A program made the position numbers and the translations under genes. From the NCBI GenBank assembly GCA_033064195.1, contig JARBJD010000010.1:602739-666738 (forward strand): a DNA stretch of 64,000 bases, read 5' to 3'. Under the pieces are notes generated by a model that saw nothing but the letters and a program-made list of their open reading frames with translations, was not told the DNA's origin and ran no database searches. Shown here piece after piece: positions 9,716 through 23,800 of the stretch (its first letter is position 1; each line of letters begins with the position of its first letter). Source of the DNA: Blattamonas nauphoetae. Taxonomy: Eukaryota > Preaxostyla > Oxymonadida.

Positions 9716-12700
9716 TCAATGACCCATCGCCGCGTCCTCGAAGAGCTCATCGTTCCCTTCCAAGATCGGGTCGTCCGCCAGCTCCAACACTCTCACCTCC
9801 TTCCTCACTCCCTTTGCCTGGGCCTGTTTGCTCTTTGCTTTCGGTTTTTTGGAGGGTTTCGGTGGTGAAGGAGGGTGTTCGTCGTCATCATCGTCTCTGA
9901 GCATTTCCGTCTGATGGACCGCTCTTGGCTGAGCCTCCTCTTCCTCATCTTCCACATCGTCGTCGTTGACGATGGTTGTGCGGTGGGTAGGTTCTGGTGC
10001 TGGCTCGGTCTTCTTTTTTTCCTGGAAGTTCTGCCAGAAGTTGCGTAGGGCTTCAAATACCTCGGGCTCTCTCTCTGGCATCGATTGGTCAAATGTCTTG
10101 GTCAGTTTGAGGAAGTGTTTCCCAACTTTCATCAGTTCCTTTCGTTTCAACTTCGGGAAGAACTGCTCGATCAGATGAAGGGTGTGTATGCGCATGGAGA
10201 GGTCAGAACCCGTCCAGTCAACCAAAGACTGGCAGACTTTAACAGCTTCCGAATGATTTCCGAATGGTGGAGGAAGTTGAGAGGTTATTGTTCGTGCAAT
10301 TTGGATAGCATAGTGTTGGGAGAGGAGTGGAGGCTCGGAAAAAGTGAACTCAGAAAGATCTTGAAAAGTCGTTAAGTCCACTCGATATTCTGGCTTTGGG
10401 GGAATGTCGTCTTTCTCCACACGATCTTTGATCGCATCTGTTCGTATTTTCATCTCGTCAGCGAAGATGGCGTTCTGAAGTGTCTTCGCTTCTTCCCTCA
10501 GTCGCTGTGTTCGCCTCGCGAGATTTCTCCCCATTCCAAACAAGCACGGTGCGAAGTATGGAACCAGGTCGATTGAATTTGGATCCGTGTAGAGTGATGT
10601 CCGAATGGACTCGATGAGGCGTGTCAGTCGTTTTCGGATGGAGTTTCTGACGAGATTGTATTGGACGAAGACGGGGTTGTCGAGAAGACGTCTGATAGAC
10701 TCGTTCGTCACAGCGAGTGAGGTTTGTCTGGTGAATCTGGTGAAGAACGAGACGGGAGAGAAGGCCGATGGGATGGGCGACTGGAGAGAGGATTGAGTGA
10801 ACGATTTGCGGGTGACCATGCCATCAGCGATGTGATTGATGAAGCCGAGATAATCTCGCACAACTCCGGTCATCTGAGCATTATTGGAGATCAGGTTGTC
10901 TGTGAACACGAGTGGGAAGATCGACGTATCCGCTGTTTGGGACGAGAGGAAGATGAGTGCTTCTCGGCTGAGTTTCTTTGTTGGAATTGGTATGGTTGGT
11001 GTCTCTTCGAGCTCAATATCTTCGTCTTCCACAGGATCTGGATATGCCGATGTCCGTTTCGTCTTCTGAATTGGCTTTGGTGCTCCATCTCCCTCCTCAT
11101 TCGCTCTTTGAGCCATTTCGGTGATTTCAGTCTCTGTGCTCACGACAATATCCTCCGCGAGTTCAACAATCCTCTTGTTCACCAGCTGCTGATGAGCATA
11201 AAGCAGAATTATTGATGCCTCCGCAAAACGCTGCATTTGTTCGGCGATATCTGGTGAAAGATTCACTGTGGGGAACGGGGTTGGGGTCGGCAATTGTTTA
11301 AACAAGAAATACAACTTGCGAACGGAGATGAAGGCCGAGTCTCTGACAGCTTGCGAGGGCGAGTTCAGGAGCGACCTGAACGTGGAGATGGCGTTGTTGA
11401 GGAGACGACTGAACGTGTCGAGTGGGATGACAGTAGCGAGATCGTCCGAGAGTTCTGATTCTTCTTCCTCGACGACGCTTTTCTGTCGAGATTTCGGCTT
11501 TGGTTTGGCACTCTTTGTGTCTTTCTTCGTTTTTGGCTTCTTCTTCGGATTGTCCGATTCGGCTTCCTCGTCTTTCTCCTCGCTCTGTTCCTCCATCTCA
11601 TCGGCCGACCGATCTGCAGAACTTATTCGAAGCTGTGCAATCTTTGCCCATCCCAACAGAAGAACCTGAATCGTGCAGAGATACTTTGCGACTTTGGGGT
11701 GATTGGGAAACGACCCCTCAACCATCTGCCGCAGGATCGAGTTGACTGTCTCAGAGAGCGACGAGACGATTCCGCCAGGCGAGAGAAAGCCGAGTAGATG
11801 TGTAAGTCGCTTGAGGTGGACGGTGAGCGAGACGAGATGTTGGTTGATCTGTGGGTCTCCGAAAATGGCAATTTCATCTTCGATCGTCATGTCCTCCACT
11901 GTCAAATGGAGAGTGTGGACTGGATTTTGAATCTGTGACAGAATCTGCGACTCAGTCACAATCGGATTCTTCCCCTTTTTCTTCTTTCCTCCTTTGTCCG
12001 AGGCAGGGTTCGCAATCTGATTCAGGTCATGTGTGATCGACTCGACCATTGAATCAAAGAGCGATTCGACAAACTTTGAAAATTGGTCACTGATTTGGAC
12101 AGGGATCTTGGAGAGATGATTGATCAGCGACGCGAGTGACTTGAGGGTGGAGGCAGAGAGTTGTTTGAGATACTGCGAGCGGAGGAGCGTGATGAGGGCT
12201 TCAACAGACCCAACTGCCTTCCGAAAATCCAACTTTTGCCAATCGAGGAGAGGAAGGAGCGACAGAAAATGGAGAAGCATTCGCTCGTCTTGCATGAGGA
12301 GACTCAAAATGACTGACATGTTCGACAAAACGACCTCAGACAATCTGCTCAGGGAGTTCCCGTTAGGATTGGGTGTATTTGGCAGCCGTCGCATGAGTCT
12401 GTTTGTCTCTTTCGTGAACCCTTCAGACGAAGTCACTTCAATCAGATGAAAATGATGACGAACGAAGCTGGAGCTCTCGACTGTTTTGGTGAGAGGGGTC
12501 CCTTTGAAGCAGGAAAGGTAAGCACATTGGTACATGAGCTCGATCAGAAGAGGGACCAAATCGGCCTGAACGGAATATTGTGTCGCCACGTGACTCTCAT
12601 CGTCTTCATCGTCTTCATCATCGTCATCGACAACTTGCGAGGCTCGTCCCCTCCTTCCCTTCTTCTTCGGTTCCGGGGCCTTCTTTGACTTGGGTGCTTT

Positions 12701-14297
12701 CTTTTTGGGACTGGACGGGGATTGGGCGACTCTCTCCGAAGACAACACGTCGATGTAGTTTTGCCAGTCGGTGAGGGTGGCGAAGAGAGGAGTGGCTGAG
12801 AGGGGCAGGCACACAGAAGCGATAAGGCAAGCAGCTGAATCCTGATCCTTTGATACTCTGATGAGAGTGGTGAGAACATCCAACACCTCGCACAATGCAT
12901 ACTTGGGAGCATCGGTTGGGTTCACTTCGAAACGAATAAGAAAAGAACAGCCATACGTTTCTCTGCTTGGTTGAGAATGTGTGCGGAGAGGAAATGAGCT
13001 GTCACTGCCCGGAGGGATGCAGTTTTGTTGACGAGGTTGAGGAGGATGGTATCAAGATATGAGGGGAGGAGAGTGGACTGACTGTCACACAGTAAGAAAG
13101 GAGAAGAAACAATACCAGTTTATTATTTGACAGATCTGAGTGGCGATGAACGCTGGACCTTCCGAGACATCGGATGTGATGCTCACAAGTCGTTGGGTGA
13201 AGCGAGTAATGAAGAGTCCCATTTTCTCGTAGTGTTCCGGAATAGAGAGGATTGGATAGAGTGCCTGAAGTGAAGCTTCTCTGACAGATGCATCCTTGTC
13301 GTTAAGCATCCAGCCAATGAATTTTGTGGTGGACGGGTTGATGAACGATTCGGGTGATTTGAGAATGAATACCCCAAGCTTTTCAATGCAATATTGACGA
13401 ATAGGTGGCAACATGTCTCGATAACGATGAAAAAAGATGCCGGCAAAGAATTGCTTATTGATTAAATCATCGAGAAAGGCAATCTTTTCTGTGAGATTCT
13501 GTTTCTTTGCATCTAAATGTTCTGCCCTTGAAGATGACTATATAGATACGAAGATAAATGAAGAAATGAGCCGATACCTTCTTTTTTTTCTTCTCTTCAG
13601 TGATTGAGGCGTCTATGGTATCAAGTTCTGTTTGGACTCCCTTCGTAACATCTAAAAGTGCTTCCATCGCTTCCAAACCAATAACAGTTGCAGTGTGTCT
13701 GAATGGGCGGCATGTTGAGTTTGAGAAGGAGATGAGCCAGTTAATGAATGGAATAAAGGATTTATCGTAGAGGGCGCCGTTTTGAGCTGATTCTTTGATA
13801 ATACTTCTCACCAAGAGTGCAAATCGATTACCAGTTTCACCTTTCCAGACATTCTTGTCTATAAATGGATACATTCCCTAAAAAAACTGAGAGAGGATGT
13901 GACACACTGTTTTTGGGAAAAACAGAAGGAATTGTGCTGCTAGTTCATTGTCACATTCATCATATATTTCTTCAAGAGAAAATCGACAGCCTGTTGACTA
14001 TGATGCAGATCGATGAGAAATACTGTGAACGAAATGAGATGAACAAACCTGGATGAGGAAGTTAATAAGTGCGAGTACAGCTCCCTCGTGATCTTGTTGA
14101 TAATCACTGGACCATCCTCTTGCAAGCTCTGAATATCGTGTTGGTTGCTTCAAAAAATTATCTGACGTAGGAAATGACGATGAATGACAGCGATGATTTA
14201 GAGGGCACATACCAAATAATCCTGGTGGGATATGCTGTGCCGGTTGGTCATTTCGCTCTGATACTGCGTGATTCCTATGTGTCTGTTTGGGAGGCAT
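9716..14297 (-). CDS. SCC3: Cohesin subunit SCC3/STAG
   Basis: SCC3/STAG clamps the SCC1 kleisin and DNA in the cohesin ring. Seven exons (14297-14213, 14161-14049, 13997-13908, 13877-13578, 13537-13116, 13081-12957, 12924-9716) with introns of 51, 51, 30, 40, 34 and 32 nt give 1447 aa. That is longer than animal STAG (about 1230-1270 aa). Landmarks are LINFLIQSTGCR near the N-terminus, RPFRHTATV and the stromalin conservative domain around residues 225-320 (FFHRYRDMLPPIRQYCIEKLG, FIGWMLNDKDASVREASLQALY). The rest is alpha-helical HEAT-like sequence broken by acidic/basic linkers rich in KKPK and EEE. The C-terminus has acidic runs and nuclear-localisation-like clusters. The last exon holds 3.2 kb while the first six are tiny, so introns are strongly 5'-biased. 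Confidence 0.92.
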
Positions 14298-14627
14298 TGT
14301 TCACCTCAAATGAAATGACAGGACCACAATTAAAAGTTCAGTACACCATTCACCTTCTAATTTGGCCAAATCAGAATCTATTCACTATGAGTCTCTCAAA
14401 TTGTTCAAATTTGAAACAAGAAAGCAAGAAATCAATAGATATTCCCTTGTCAGATGACGTTGGAGAAGATCTGAAAGATTGCGAATGAACAAACATTCGG
14501 ATGCAAGTGCATAAACGAGTGTTTGGTCGCTCTCCCTTCCATATCTCGAGATGAGGTGAAAAGGTGAAGTCTGACCAAGACTGCAACTAAAAAAGTCGAA
14601 AACTAAATATTATATGTACAGAATGAA
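14298..14627. other. Intergenic; no gene seen
   Basis: This 330-bp interval lies between the SCC3 start and the stop of the MFS transporter, which share a strand. Short open frames exist on both strands but lack family resemblance and good starts. It must contain the SCC3 promoter and the transporter 3' end. Confidence 0.45.
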
Positions 14628-16275
14628 CTAGAGTGTTTGCGGGATCTTAGCTTGCTTCCCATACTCAGCTTCAAATGGAGATGGGTTTGGAGTGACCATC
14701 GGTGACGATGATCTGTCTTCTGGTGCAGGTGACACAATTTCTGGTTCGATCGATGGTGTCACAGGACCCTGTTCATTGGAAATGTCCTGTTCTTCATCCT
14801 CCTCGGTAGCATTAGGTTGTTCACTTGCTGCATTAGTCTCTGGTTGTTTCTTGTCCTTGCTTCGGACAGCAAAGAGAGAGAACAGAACCAGAATGAGTGT
14901 AATCCCTGCAAGGAGGAAATAATACCCACCCTGCCCAAGAGCAGAGGTTAGAGCGCTATTTGTCAGAACGATGACGAGATTGCCTGACCAAACGAGAGCC
15001 ATCGAGATCGCGCTTCCCCCAGAAGACGATCCCAACAACTGTCCAAGGTAGACAAAGAAGAGTGTTCCAATCCCAAGAGAGAATCCGAGGAGGGCAATTG
15101 CTGATCCGGCCAGAGCAAGACCAACAGACCCGGCACCAGACGGGATTACTCCAGAGACGCCGTTTAGGATTGTTCCAATGAGCTGAATTGACGTACCGAG
15201 GACAAGCATCCACTTCAAGTTCATCACCCGAAGGAGGGCGATGGGGACAAAGGCACAGAACTGGTTCCATGTCCCGAGTGCAACGGTTAGCCAAAGAACG
15301 ATGTTGCGAGAAAGATTGAACGAGGAGAAAAGGTTGGGTGCGAAGAAGAAGACTGCATTAATGCCACTAGTGTGATAGAGGATTGCAAGCACGATGCAGA
15401 TGACCCATGCATATGCTGAAATGCGAGGCTTGCTCGCTGGGACTTGTTCTTGATCATCATTCGGTTGAGCGGTAGCTTCTTCATTTGTTTCAGTATCAAC
15501 AGTCATTTCTTCAGACTTCTCATGTTGTTTTGCTTTCTTCCCTCGTTTCTCATTTTGATCTAGCCATGATGGACTTTCAGGTGCGAATGGTGTGGCAATT
15601 GCGATGAGTAATGGGAACACTGATGCCACACCCACTTGTATCCTCCAACTGTATGTGACTGTGTCGAGGAGGGCGTTGATTATGTAAGCCATCAGAAAGC
15701 CAGTCCCGATTGAGACTTGGAAGAGTGCTGAGACAAGCGACTTCTTCGCAGGTGACGCAAGATCTGCTCCATAGCTTGAGGCAATTCCTGTAATGCATCC
15801 AACTCCGAAACCAGACAGCGATCGAAAGATAACCGCGCTGAGTGGGTGTGGGATGGTTGATGCAAGTACAGTGCATACAAACGCAACGATAGCCGACCAA
15901 AAGTAGACCCATTTCTTCCCGAACGGTTGGACAAGAGGACCAGAGGCTACAGCACTGAAAATAGTCAAAGGTAAGATGTGGAGGCAGACCCAACAATGAT
16001 CGCAATGCTGATTCCAGATGAGAAGAATAGGACATATTCTGCAGCATCAGTGTTCCAGTACGACTCTACAAAGAGAAATTCGACAAATGTGAGGGAAATG
16101 GCGGAGTTGAAACGAAGATAAAGAACGTTTAGAACGAATGAATGGGTACGTTAAACACACGTCCGAGGATTCCTGAGATGATTCCTTGAAGACCACCATA
16201 TGCCAGACCACCAAGGAAGGACATCAGTGAGCCCCAAAGAGAATTTGAAATTCGAATCCTGTTTTGAGAAGACAT
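14628..16275 (-). CDS. MFS sugar-type transporter
   Basis: This is a multi-spanning permease, predicted to move sugars or related solutes across a membrane. Three exons (16275-16161, 16065-15990, 15954-14628; introns 95 and 35 nt) give 505 aa, typical of the family. The first helix opens after a short polar N-terminus (SFLGGLAYGGLQGIISG). The MFS loop PFGKKWVYF, a helix with RSLSGFGVGCITG and the sugar-porter hallmark PESPSWL (PESPRWL in the family) are present. A charged cytoplasmic loop rich in E/K/Q separates six N-terminal from six C-terminal helices, and TSGINAVFFFAPNLF matches the sugar-porter QxxGxNxxxYY region. The tail of about 80 residues is acidic and Ser/Pro-rich. The first intron begins GTGTGT and the second GTCTGC. 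Substrate cannot be told. Confidence 0.85.
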
Positions 16276-16491
16276 TAAGAATGAATAAAGGCACGATCAA
16301 CGACGGTGAAGATCAGATCAAAAAAACAATTTCCATACTCACTCCAAAATTTCCAGACTGTTTTAAGGTAAATTTACCACGTCTTTAGTAGAATTACCGA
16401 GCCCTTTCCTTCATGATTAAGGCTGTATTTGGATCAAATGTTGGGAGCGTTGTGTGCAAGAATTCACTCGAAATGAAATCAAAGAACAATA

Positions 16492-17790
16492 TCATGGGAC
16501 CATCACAAAATCTTCTTCAATATCCGGGACTGTATCATATCTAATAGCTCGCCTTTGGGGTCGCTTTCGAGCAGGTTTTCTTGGTTTATTTTTAGGATAT
16601 GGATGAACAGAATTGATAGATGTTTGTGGGGTATCAACACCACCACCAGATCTATGTGCACTGGTGGGCGACTTTGATGCATCTGAATGAGTGTCCAGAT
16701 ATTTTTTTGGACGAGTCTTCCGTTTGGCAGATCCTTGCGAATTGAGGAGGTTAAATGTTACCAGAAGGAGACCAGTCGGTAAAAAATCAAAGAATAGATG
16801 AAGAAGCGAATAGTACCAGGAGAATGCAACACTATTCAAAGAGAAAGAGAGTAATAAGTTGAATAGAAGAAAACCAGGATTTTGAATTAGAAATGTCGTT
16901 AGTAGCACATTCCATTCTCTTCATCTCGATTCCATTGTGCAGAACGTTGAGTTTCATCACTTTGAGCAGTGCATATCCAAATCTGATTGTTTGGATCGAA
17001 AAGACAATTCCGACCATCGACACAAGCATTCCAAGTCGTTTTTTGTATGAGCGGTCCAAAGATGCATCAAAGTATATTCTGATCAGGCGGTAGAAGTTCG
17101 TGAAGAGGGATGTTGAAACAGTCAGATACATGACGGAGTTGGAAAGAAATGTCAGGTATCCGAGATGAAAAGATGAATCATCCATATACTGAAAGTGGAA
17201 AACAGGAAATATGGGAGGTGAATACTCGTATAAGATGCAAAAAAAATTAAAGTGCTTCCAGTGTCACAAGAAATAGAGAACAAAGCAGACATGTCGGATG
17301 ATGGATGTCACACAACTAAACACCAAGACAAGAGTCATGATGATTGTGTAAGTCCCATGAAATAGGACCCTGAGCCAAGCTTTATCTCGAGGTGTCTTAA
17401 GAATAGAATTACCAAGCCAAATTGACAAAAATTCCCAAGCACCGAAGTAGAAAAAGCGAGGTATCTGGTCACAAATGAAGAGAGCTCCAAAGAAATTCCA
17501 TTTGAAGGGGACGAAGAAGAAGAAGCTTTTTTGTAGAAGGAAGAGCAATATCAATATAATGAGGACGTATCGGGCAAAGTTAGACTTCCATTTACCAGCA
17601 GGGAGTATAATAAACGTGTTGTACGTGGCTAGGAGAAGAAGGAGTGAGTTTGTGACGGCGAGGAGGATGATTGGGAGAGAGCCGGTACCATACACAGCTG
17701 AAAAAGTAATATTGACAATAAAATACTAGGACAAATATCGAGAAGGTGTTTTTGAAGTGCTTCCGGTGAGACCCCATTGTGAAGTCTCAT
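16492..17790 (-). CDS. Multi-span membrane protein, possibly TOM1/GPR137-like
   Basis: Start at 17790; exon 1 is 17790-17733, exon 2 17697-17291 (35-nt intron before it) and exon 3 from 17188. The junction between exon 3 and the last exon (from about 16818 to 16492) could not be resolved with a GT-AG intron in phase. Seven or so hydrophobic segments are visible, for example LPIILLAVTNSLLLLLATY, ARYVLIILILLFLLQ, and a late FLPTGLLLVTFNLL. The segment after IPRFFYFGAWEFLSIW resembles the TOM1/THH1/GPR137 seven-helix family, but the match is weak. The C-terminal 75 residues are basic and Ser/Pro-rich. It is divergent from NOT1 with 97 bp between starts. Confidence 0.6.
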
Positions 17791-17887
17791 AAAAAAAGAA
17801 AGATGGGCTGACAATCGAGGGTTCTATCAGACAGCTGAACCAATCTGGAAAGATCTTAAAATATGATCCCTCTATTGAAAATCTGGA

Positions 17888-20800
17888 ATGAAAAGAAGCA
17901 TCATTTCATTCTTACACAGACGTGACGATGCTGTCAAAGATTGTGGATTGATCGAAACTGTTTATACGCGAATACGGGATAAATCGCCTGTTTCGCTCCT
18001 TCTTTCAATGCTAAGTACATCAAACTTTGCATTTTCTCACATTTCTCATCTCATATCAACTCAGAACACTGAATCTGTCGATGCTGTCGAAGATGAAATC
18101 AACTCTGTATGAACAGTGAACATTGCATATTTTTGAACTACTATCATGTATATTTTTCGATTCTGTGTTTCATATCTCAAATATTTATCTTCATTAATGT
18201 TCATTTCTTCACCATCATCAATCAATCATTCTCTCTGTCAAATCCAGATTCTCGGACTTCTTGACCCGGACACATTCGGCTCCTATCTTGCTCTCCTGTT
18301 TCAATCGATTGATTTCTCTCGACCGCTGTCGCCTGATTCGCTCGGTCTCCTTCTCCTATCTCGAGCACTCAAAAAAGCCCTCCGTCTTCCCAACTTTATT
18401 CACCTCATCTCGACCTTTTTTGAAACGGTCCTTGTCAAAAATGTGGGTGATAGCATCCAGGACCTGTCGTATCATCTCTTTTACTTCCAATTGACCGGGG
18501 AGGAGACTGTTCTTTTTCATCTTGCCCTTTGCTACTCATCGTCTGAAAGAATACGAGAAGCTGCCTCAGATTATATTTACCATCTGTTCGAGAAAGACGG
18601 TGGTCAAATTCTGATGTTCTCACAAAGGACGATCCATCTGATTCGCGACTACTATAGCTCAATCATCAACCTTGAAAAACGACTGTTCTCACAGTTCAAT
18701 CATGGTGATCTCGCAAAAAACGCGACTTTGTCCAAAGAGAGTCGACAAAACTATGTATCATCTCTTCAGACTCCACTACAATGGTTCGGAAATCAACCAA
18801 ATCTTCAGAAAGTGATGCAGGCCATCGGAAACATTTCCCAAACACTTGACGAACCAACCTACTCAAATGTGCACATTTCAACGCAACCCTATTGTTTCTT
18901 TCCCCTCCAGAGATCCACAATCACACCGTCAGAACAGAAGTGGACAGAGAACAATGGACATCTTTCTTCACTTGTCCAAGCTGGACTAAAGCAACTCAAC
19001 AAAGGTCCAATTGTTGTTGACATCGGTCCGTCCTTCTTTATGACAGTAGAACGAGCAAAGGAAGGGTTATCCATCCTCCTTGGAGATAAGTCGGAAACAG
19101 AAGCAGACACTGTCCACATCGACATTGGGAACATTGTTGGATGCATCTCAACCTGCATTCAGGAGCAAGTCCTTCAACTATTCCGGCTTGGCACGATAAC
19201 TGAAGAACCTGACTCAAATTCCAACATCCACCCCGCTGTTGAGGCTATCATCAATGAGTGGAATGTTAAGAACTTTGCTCAGGCTCTTCTATCTCTTTTC
19301 CCAACTATACAACCGGATGAAATCATTCGTGCACTTGACTACCCCGAGTATCGCTGCCTCCACCCGTCAGCTTTTGTTTTCATCCAACGATTCTATTCTG
19401 CTTGTATCTCTTCATCTCCATACATTCTTTCGTCATCATTCAACTCAATAAAAACAAACAAGCAATTTCCTTTCCATGTCCTCTTCACCTGCACGACTTA
19501 TCCAACAGACATCCAATCTTCCTCCTCGACTCTCTGGAAGAACAGACAAGCTCAACTTTCACTCATACAATGTGCTTTTCAGTGCAGTGAAGACGTATTT
19601 TCGTTTGAGGACATGTCGCGGATTGTCTACTCGTCAGCAGACGAAACGCGATATCTCTTCACTTCCATCACCGATCTGACCCACTATGATTCAATCAAAA
19701 CGTTCCTTCACAAAGCAGATATCAGATCTCAGGAATCTGGGCTCCATTCTCCGAATAGTCCAGCTGGATTGCCATCTTTCAACAATACTAACACGATCTG
19801 CACCAACATCATGAAAGAACCTGCTCCTGTCCCCCCGCAGCCCAACCAATCTTCAGCATCTCTCCCATCAACACTTTATCCCTCTGTCCCATCCACAGTC
19901 TCCAAATCAGACTTCTGCAGAGTACTCTCGGCCTTCAGGATTGTCGATGTGACACTCACCCTTCTCGCCCTTGCTTCTCCGTCGACGATTCCTCAGAATC
20001 TGAACGTAGATCAACATGATGGAGACCACACCGAGGAGATCACGCTTGGAGACGTGGAATGCGAGAACTCTCTCTCGAGGGCTCTCGTGTCGGATGTAAT
20101 CAGTCTTCTGTCGCTCCCGTCGGCGATGATTCCAGATTTTTATATTCTCCTCCTCTCGTCTCTCCTGCCTCTTCTCCCGTCGTTCAATCAATCGTTGTTC
20201 TTCACTGTTTCCGCTCTTTCAATCGGCTCTCTTCTCCACTCTCACCCACTCCCAGCTCTTCTCACACACTCTCTGACGTCATCAGTGAAGTTTTCCTCAA
20301 CACTCCCGTCTCCATTCCAACTCTCATCGACTGTCCAACCTCCCCTCCTCGTCCTCTCTCTCAACGCCCTCCACGAAATGGACGGCGGCTGGTGCTCCAG
20401 GATCGTCGACCTGATCCACTCCACCAAGTCTCTTGAGACGTTCCTCAGTCTTCTCTCCGTCCCCATCACCGACCAAAAGATGAACGCAGCTCGGCAAAAG
20501 TTCTGTCATCCGTACTCCTTCACTCTTTCTCTCACTTTTGTGTTGGATCTTGCTTGTCTCGCTCACAGTCGGACCATCCTCAATCTCTTCGGCTGGCTGG
20601 AGCACACCATCACGACCCTCCACCAAACAAACCCAACACCGTCTCAGACACCGCGGGTCCTCACAAAAGGCGAGTTCGTCCTCCAACTTGGACAATATCT
20701 CACTCGAAAGAAGTCGGATGGGATTCCTATCAACTCATCGTTGATGGTCTTCTTCTCGCCGTACTTCTCATTCAACTACGTCAACCCAGCCGCCTTCAAA

Positions 20801-23800
20801 CCGTCCGACGAGCAACTTGACATCCTCAAGCACTTTGTCTCGAAGTATCGCGATGAAATCGTCCTCTCACCAACAGCTCCTCCACTTGATCTGTTGCTCG
20901 ACTCACCCACCTTCACATCGATTGTGCACTCGATTCATGGCCCTCCAACTCTCTTCGACGCCACTACTCTCAATCCGTCCCTCTCGATCCCTCTCTCGTT
21001 CTACTCGGCCATCGGGAACCATCAAAAGACGGAGACATTATCTCCTCTCTGCTCAGGATTCTCCCTCCAAAAGCACCACTCTCCGACCCTCAAGAACGTC
21101 TTGGCCAAAATCCATAAACGGACATTCCCGCATCGCAATCGTCCACATCAGATTCATTCACAACTCAAAGCACAGACATTCCACCCGATCCCCCAAAACC
21201 CACAACACGCCATCACTCTATCACAGACATCACAGGTGGGTCTCAAATCAGAGTCAGTGTCCCAGGTTGCGATATCTCCAACCGACTTCACCTCACCAAC
21301 ACCCGCAAGCCCGCCGGCACACTCTCAAGGGTTTCAGCCCATCCATTCGCCCCCATCTGTCCCATCCACAACGCACACGCCAACTCCCAGTCCTTACCTC
21401 TCAACGACGAGTCCAAGCTCGGGTGATCAGATTCCGCGAAACGATCGAGGGTCGTTCTCGTCACTCTTCGTTCCAAACGCAGCCAATATCCACCCATTCC
21501 AGCATTTCCTTCTGAACATGTTTGACGAGGATGTTTATCGGCCTTCGAATGATTTCCAGAGGAACATCGCGTCACTCATCGAAAGACTCAGCCGATTCGA
21601 CGCAAACACTGACTCGATCGAAGCCATCCATCAAAAGCTCAACACTTTCATCAACGCCGAAAGCGAAATCCACAAAGTTGGAAAGGAATCACTCATCCCA
21701 TTCACCTGCAAGTACCTCCTCATCTTCCAAGTCAACGGTCAAGAGAAGCATCTCGAAGCCTTTGCCACTCTTCTCAGAGACAGTGACAATACCCTCCTTC
21801 TGGATCGGATGCTGTACGAAGTCCGAAGAACAGTCATCCCTCTCCTCACTGACACCAAATCGTACTTCCTCCTCAACAGCATCCAACCGGAGTATACAAA
21901 GCTGTTCCGGATGATGGGGACGGTCCTTGGAGCGTTGACAATCGCGAGAAATAAGCCGATCAAGTCGAATGTGGTCGATGTCAAACAGATGCTCCTCATT
22001 TCCTATCAAAAGGGCAGACTTTGGGCTGCTATTCCATTCGTATGCTCACTGCTGCACTTCTGTGACAAAAACACTGTGTTCACACCGGACCAGCCATGGA
22101 TCATGGGAATCCTCTCGCTCACCGACGAACTCTGCCACCTCCCTCTCAAAGGATCCATCACCTACGAACTGTTCATTGGCAAGTCATTCCTGAAGCAACA
22201 ACTCGAGCCTGATCGACTCAGCGATCTTCTCACGGTCAGGCGGAAGGAATCGCAGCTGGCGATTCAGTGCGCTCCAATGCTGATCAGTCCTGACTCCAAC
22301 GCTGATCTGGAACAAAGCAAGCTCCACTCACATCACCACCGGAAGAGCGATCAAGACAAGCACTCCTCGTTCGTCTCCTCTCTCATCGCAAAGAATTTTG
22401 GGTATACCAATCCGACCATCAACCCGAGCGCTCTGAACTATCGCTCAAACGACCCGTTCAAGAGTCGGTTCGAAGCCCAGCATTCACCTCGACTCCACCA
22501 AGCACGACACCACATCCTCCACCTCACAATGGCTCTTGCCAGCAACGCTTTCTACTTCACATTCCAAAAGGACCACACGTTCCTTCCGATCAATCCTGTC
22601 CCAGAGGCGGATTCTTTCTCAATTCCATTCGACAAAGACAGAGTCAAAACCTTCAAATTGGACCAGTTTGATGAACAATTCGTTCTGACTGGGTTTACGT
22701 ACTATCGATCGCTTGTCACCGCAATTGGCTTCATCACTGCTCGACAGACTCTCGATCCAATAATCTCCGAGTCACTGAAAGACCTTCCATTCGACATGAA
22801 AGACACTATCATCGCGACAGCTTACAAATCGCCTCTCACCCTCGCCAATCAGACCAATCTCTCCTACAAACATCGGCAGACACCCTCCTCAAGTGACGTC
22901 CAGACTCTCCTCCTCACTCTGAAAGATCTAATGCTGCAGTATTATACTCTGTCGTTTCTGGAAGAAATCCTTCGCAACGCTGAGTCGACGTACATCCAAA
23001 ACATCCATCCCTTCCTCGAAAGTCGCGGAATGACACGCCGAATCGCACAGATGAAGGACCTCTTCCTCCCAGCTTTCGTCATCGAACCAAGTCTCTTCTC
23101 GCGTCCATGGTTGTCAGTGATGCCACCATCACTCCAGCCTGATTGGACAGAAAAAGCTGTCTCGGTCACCCTTCCTCGGATGTACAACTCAGCCGCCCAT
23201 ATTACTCCGATGATTGCTGCCTCTCTTCGCACACACATGTTCCCAGAAGCTCGCCTTCCATTCTTCAGAAAACAGTGTGAGCCACTCCGCCCGGAGGAAT
23301 ACCTGTCTCCGAACCTGATCCCGGAACTCATATTGAGGCATCCGTCAAGCAGTCTCGACCCACCACATCCACAGAACGGCGTCCTCTCCACGAATCTCAT
23401 CCAAGCACATCTGCTCGAAAACCTCAGAGTGAAATACACGGACTTTTTCCGAAACGTGTTTAAACAGATGGAGCAGCTGATCATCCGGAGTGACGCACAC
23501 AATCAGAGGAAGTTCTCCATGCTCTGCGACTACAACATTGTGAAGAATGAGTACGCCTCAATCATGATCCACTTGAAAGGCAAGGATCAGGTCGCTCCAC
23601 CGTCTGTTCCCCACCCACAACTCGATTACCTCCTCTCGCTCGATCCGAAACTCACATCGAACAAGCATGTGTTGTCGACAACGCTGACTACGCCGTACGT
23701 TACGTACTCCAACAAACTGTTTGATGAAGTCGACAATCTGGAAGTGATTCACTCACTCGCCAGCGAATCTCACGCGACCGTCATCGCTTCAATGATCAGC

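Noticed and set aside
10724..11215. Long plus-strand frames within SCC3
   Set aside because: Shadows of the 3.2-kb coding exon; no family match and interrupted relative to SCC3 homology.
20817..21515. 232-codon frame overlapping NOT1 in another phase, Ser/Thr/Pro/His-rich
   Set aside because: Composition is what an out-of-frame reading of the NOT1 linker would give, and NOT1 homology continues on both sides.
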